Positions 62,933-64,000 of a stretch of DNA of 64,000 bases are shown here, piece by piece; positions within the stretch are counted from its first letter, which is position 1; each line of letters begins with the position of its first letter. The DNA is from Aeromonas jandaei. Lineage in GTDB: Bacteria; Pseudomonadota; Gammaproteobacteria; Enterobacterales; Aeromonadaceae. The stretch spans positions 3,192,001 to 3,256,000 of the forward strand of contig NZ_CP149571.1 of the NCBI RefSeq assembly GCF_037890695.1. The letters run 5' to 3'. The position numbers were made by a program, and so were the translations under genes. Under the pieces are notes generated by a model. The model was not told the DNA's origin, made no database searches, and saw only the letters and a program-made list of their open reading frames with translations.

Positions 62933-64000
62933 ATGTATTCCTACGTTGCAAGACAGCCCATTCTCGACAGAGACCTTAATACCTACGCCTATGAGCTGCT
63001 CTTTCGCGATAGCCTGAATAATGTCTTCCCGAGCATCTCCTCACGGCAAGCAACGTCGAGTCTTGTCGTTGAACAGTTCCTGCAACAAAACATCGATCAG
63101 CTACTGGGCGGCCGCCCTTGCTTCATCAATTTCCCCCACTCCCTGTTGCTGGATGGCTTGGCAGAGTGTCTGCCACCCGAGAAGGTGGTGATTGAAATTC
63201 TGGAGGATGCAGCACCGGACGATGCCCTGCTGGAGAAGGTTAAACAGCTCCATAAACTGGGCTATACGCTGGCGCTCGATGACTTCACCATGTCGCCAGA
63301 CTGGGAGCGTTTCCTCCCATTTATCAAGATCATCAAGTTCGATCTGCGGGCAACACCGCTACTGCAGATCAAGGTGTTCATCCAGCGCCACCAAAGCATG
63401 AATCTCACCTATCTGGCCGAAAAGGTGGAGGACAAGGCGGAATTCGAGCGGGTCAAGCAGCTTGGGATCCAGCTATTTCAGGGCTTTTTCTTCAGTCGCC
63501 CCGAGATGGTCAAGCAAGCGACCATGGAACCAGCCCAGGTCGTCGTGATGCAACTGCTCAACGTGGTCAATCAGTCTGAACCTGACATCAACCGTATCGA
63601 GCAGCTGCTAAGCCAAGATATCTCCCTTTCCCTCAAGCTACTGCGCTACGTCAACCATCTTAAAGGACACACCAATCCCATCTCTTCATTTCGCCAGGCC
63701 GCCATCTACCTTGGCAACACCCAGCTAAAGCGTTTTGTCTCGCTGGTGGCAGCCACCAGTGCAGGCAAGGGCAAGAGTGCAGAGCTCTATCAGATGTCGC
63801 TTATCAGGGCCCGCTTCTGTGAACTGCTGGCCCATGCTCACGCACCGACCCAGCAGGCGCCACAGGCCTTTATCACCGGCCTCTTCTCCCTGCTGGATGT
63901 GTTGATGGAGCAGCCGATGGACAAGCTGCTCGGCACCATTCCGCTGATCGATGCCATCCGGCTGGCGCTGCTTGAGCGCAAGGGCAATCTCGGCTTCTAC
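62933..64000 (+). CDS. EAL-HDOD domain protein (c-di-GMP related), truncated by window edge
   Basis: The first 356 codons of a protein with an EAL-like domain (about 1-205) followed by an HDOD domain (from about 215). The EAL signature appears as YELLFRD at about 19-25, with FINFP, VIEILED, LALDDFTMS, IIKFD and FQGFFFSRPE in order, so most metal and substrate positions are kept although EAL itself is ELL. The HDOD part shows LLSQDISLSLKLLRYVNH. This architecture is that of CdgJ/YuxH proteins, some of which degrade c-di-GMP and affect motility. GGAG lies 6 nt before the ATG at 62933. The C-terminus is outside the window. Confidence 0.88.
   Translation, partial: MYSYVARQPILDRDLNTYAYELLFRDSLNNVFPSISSRQATSSLVVEQFLQQNIDQLLGGRPCFINFPHSLLLDGLAECLPPEKVVIEILEDAAPDDALLEKVKQLHKLGYTLALDDFTMSPDWERFLPFIKIIKFDLRATPLLQIKVFIQRHQSMNLTYLAEKVEDKAEFERVKQLGIQLFQGFFFSRPEMVKQATMEPAQVVVMQLLNVVNQSEPDINRIEQLLSQDISLSLKLLRYVNHLKGHTNPISSFRQAAIYLGNTQLKRFVSLVAATSAGKGKSAELYQMSLIRARFCELLAHAHAPTQQAPQAFITGLFSLLDVLMEQPMDKLLGTIPLIDAIRLALLERKGNLGFY

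Noticed and set aside
1..64000. tRNA, rRNA, CRISPR arrays, insertion sequences or prophage
   Set aside because: No cloverleaf-like sequences with conserved T-loop, no regularly spaced direct repeats, no transposase, integrase or phage genes were seen.

Overview
The window looks like a chromosomal segment of a gammaproteobacterium, most likely an Aeromonas. The inference rests on GC-rich coding sequence with dense operons, a complete mukFEB condensin locus (restricted to Enterobacterales, Pasteurellales, Vibrionales, Aeromonadales and relatives), and core genes that resemble E. coli and Vibrio orthologues without matching them closely. I saw no phage, insertion sequence, CRISPR array, tRNA or rRNA.

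Positions 1-12,000 hold a selenium-linked catabolic island: ygfK (cut by the left edge), mocA, yqeC, yqeB, a DMT-type transporter, and a minus-strand series ygeW-ygeX-ygeY-hyuA-yqeA. The enzymes include a carbamoyltransferase homologue, diaminopropionate ammonia-lyase, a hydrolase, a hydantoinase/dihydropyrimidinase and carbamate kinase. Together they could open a cyclic or carbamoylated nitrogen compound and recover ATP from carbamoyl phosphate; the accessory genes mature a selenium-dependent molybdenum hydroxylase that is not itself in view. mocA and yqeC diverge with only 4 bp between their preferred start codons.

Positions 12,400-27,200 hold envelope and housekeeping genes: an alpha/beta hydrolase, a second peptide deformylase with a GNAT acetyltransferase, a small RlpA-like lipoprotein, cmoM-mukF-mukE-mukB with divergent elyC (the same arrangement as E. 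coli), then tpiA and pfkA.

Positions 27,200-28,600 are nearly gene-free but contain a convincing small transcription unit: promoter, Shine-Dalgarno, a 27-codon hydrophobic ORF and a strong terminator.

Positions 28,600-43,000 are rich in serine and dicarboxylate metabolism: a DAACS symporter, ppnP, two tandem L-serine ammonia-lyase genes (the second with an in-frame TGA at codon 55), class I fumarase, pabB-nudL, sdaC, sstT, and a RecQ-family helicase. Just past the helicase, on the opposite strand, is a candidate ~110-nt small RNA gene with a near-consensus promoter and a terminator.

Positions 43,400-64,000 hold the prkA-yeaH-spoVR stress operon, fadIJ, a six-gene MoxR/DUF58/Bat-type operon with overlapping genes, a sigma factor/DUF3379 pair, two tandem FadL-type outer-membrane proteins and the start of an EAL-HDOD regulator. 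FadR-like operators precede fadI and both fadL genes, suggesting one fatty-acid regulon split around the Bat operon.
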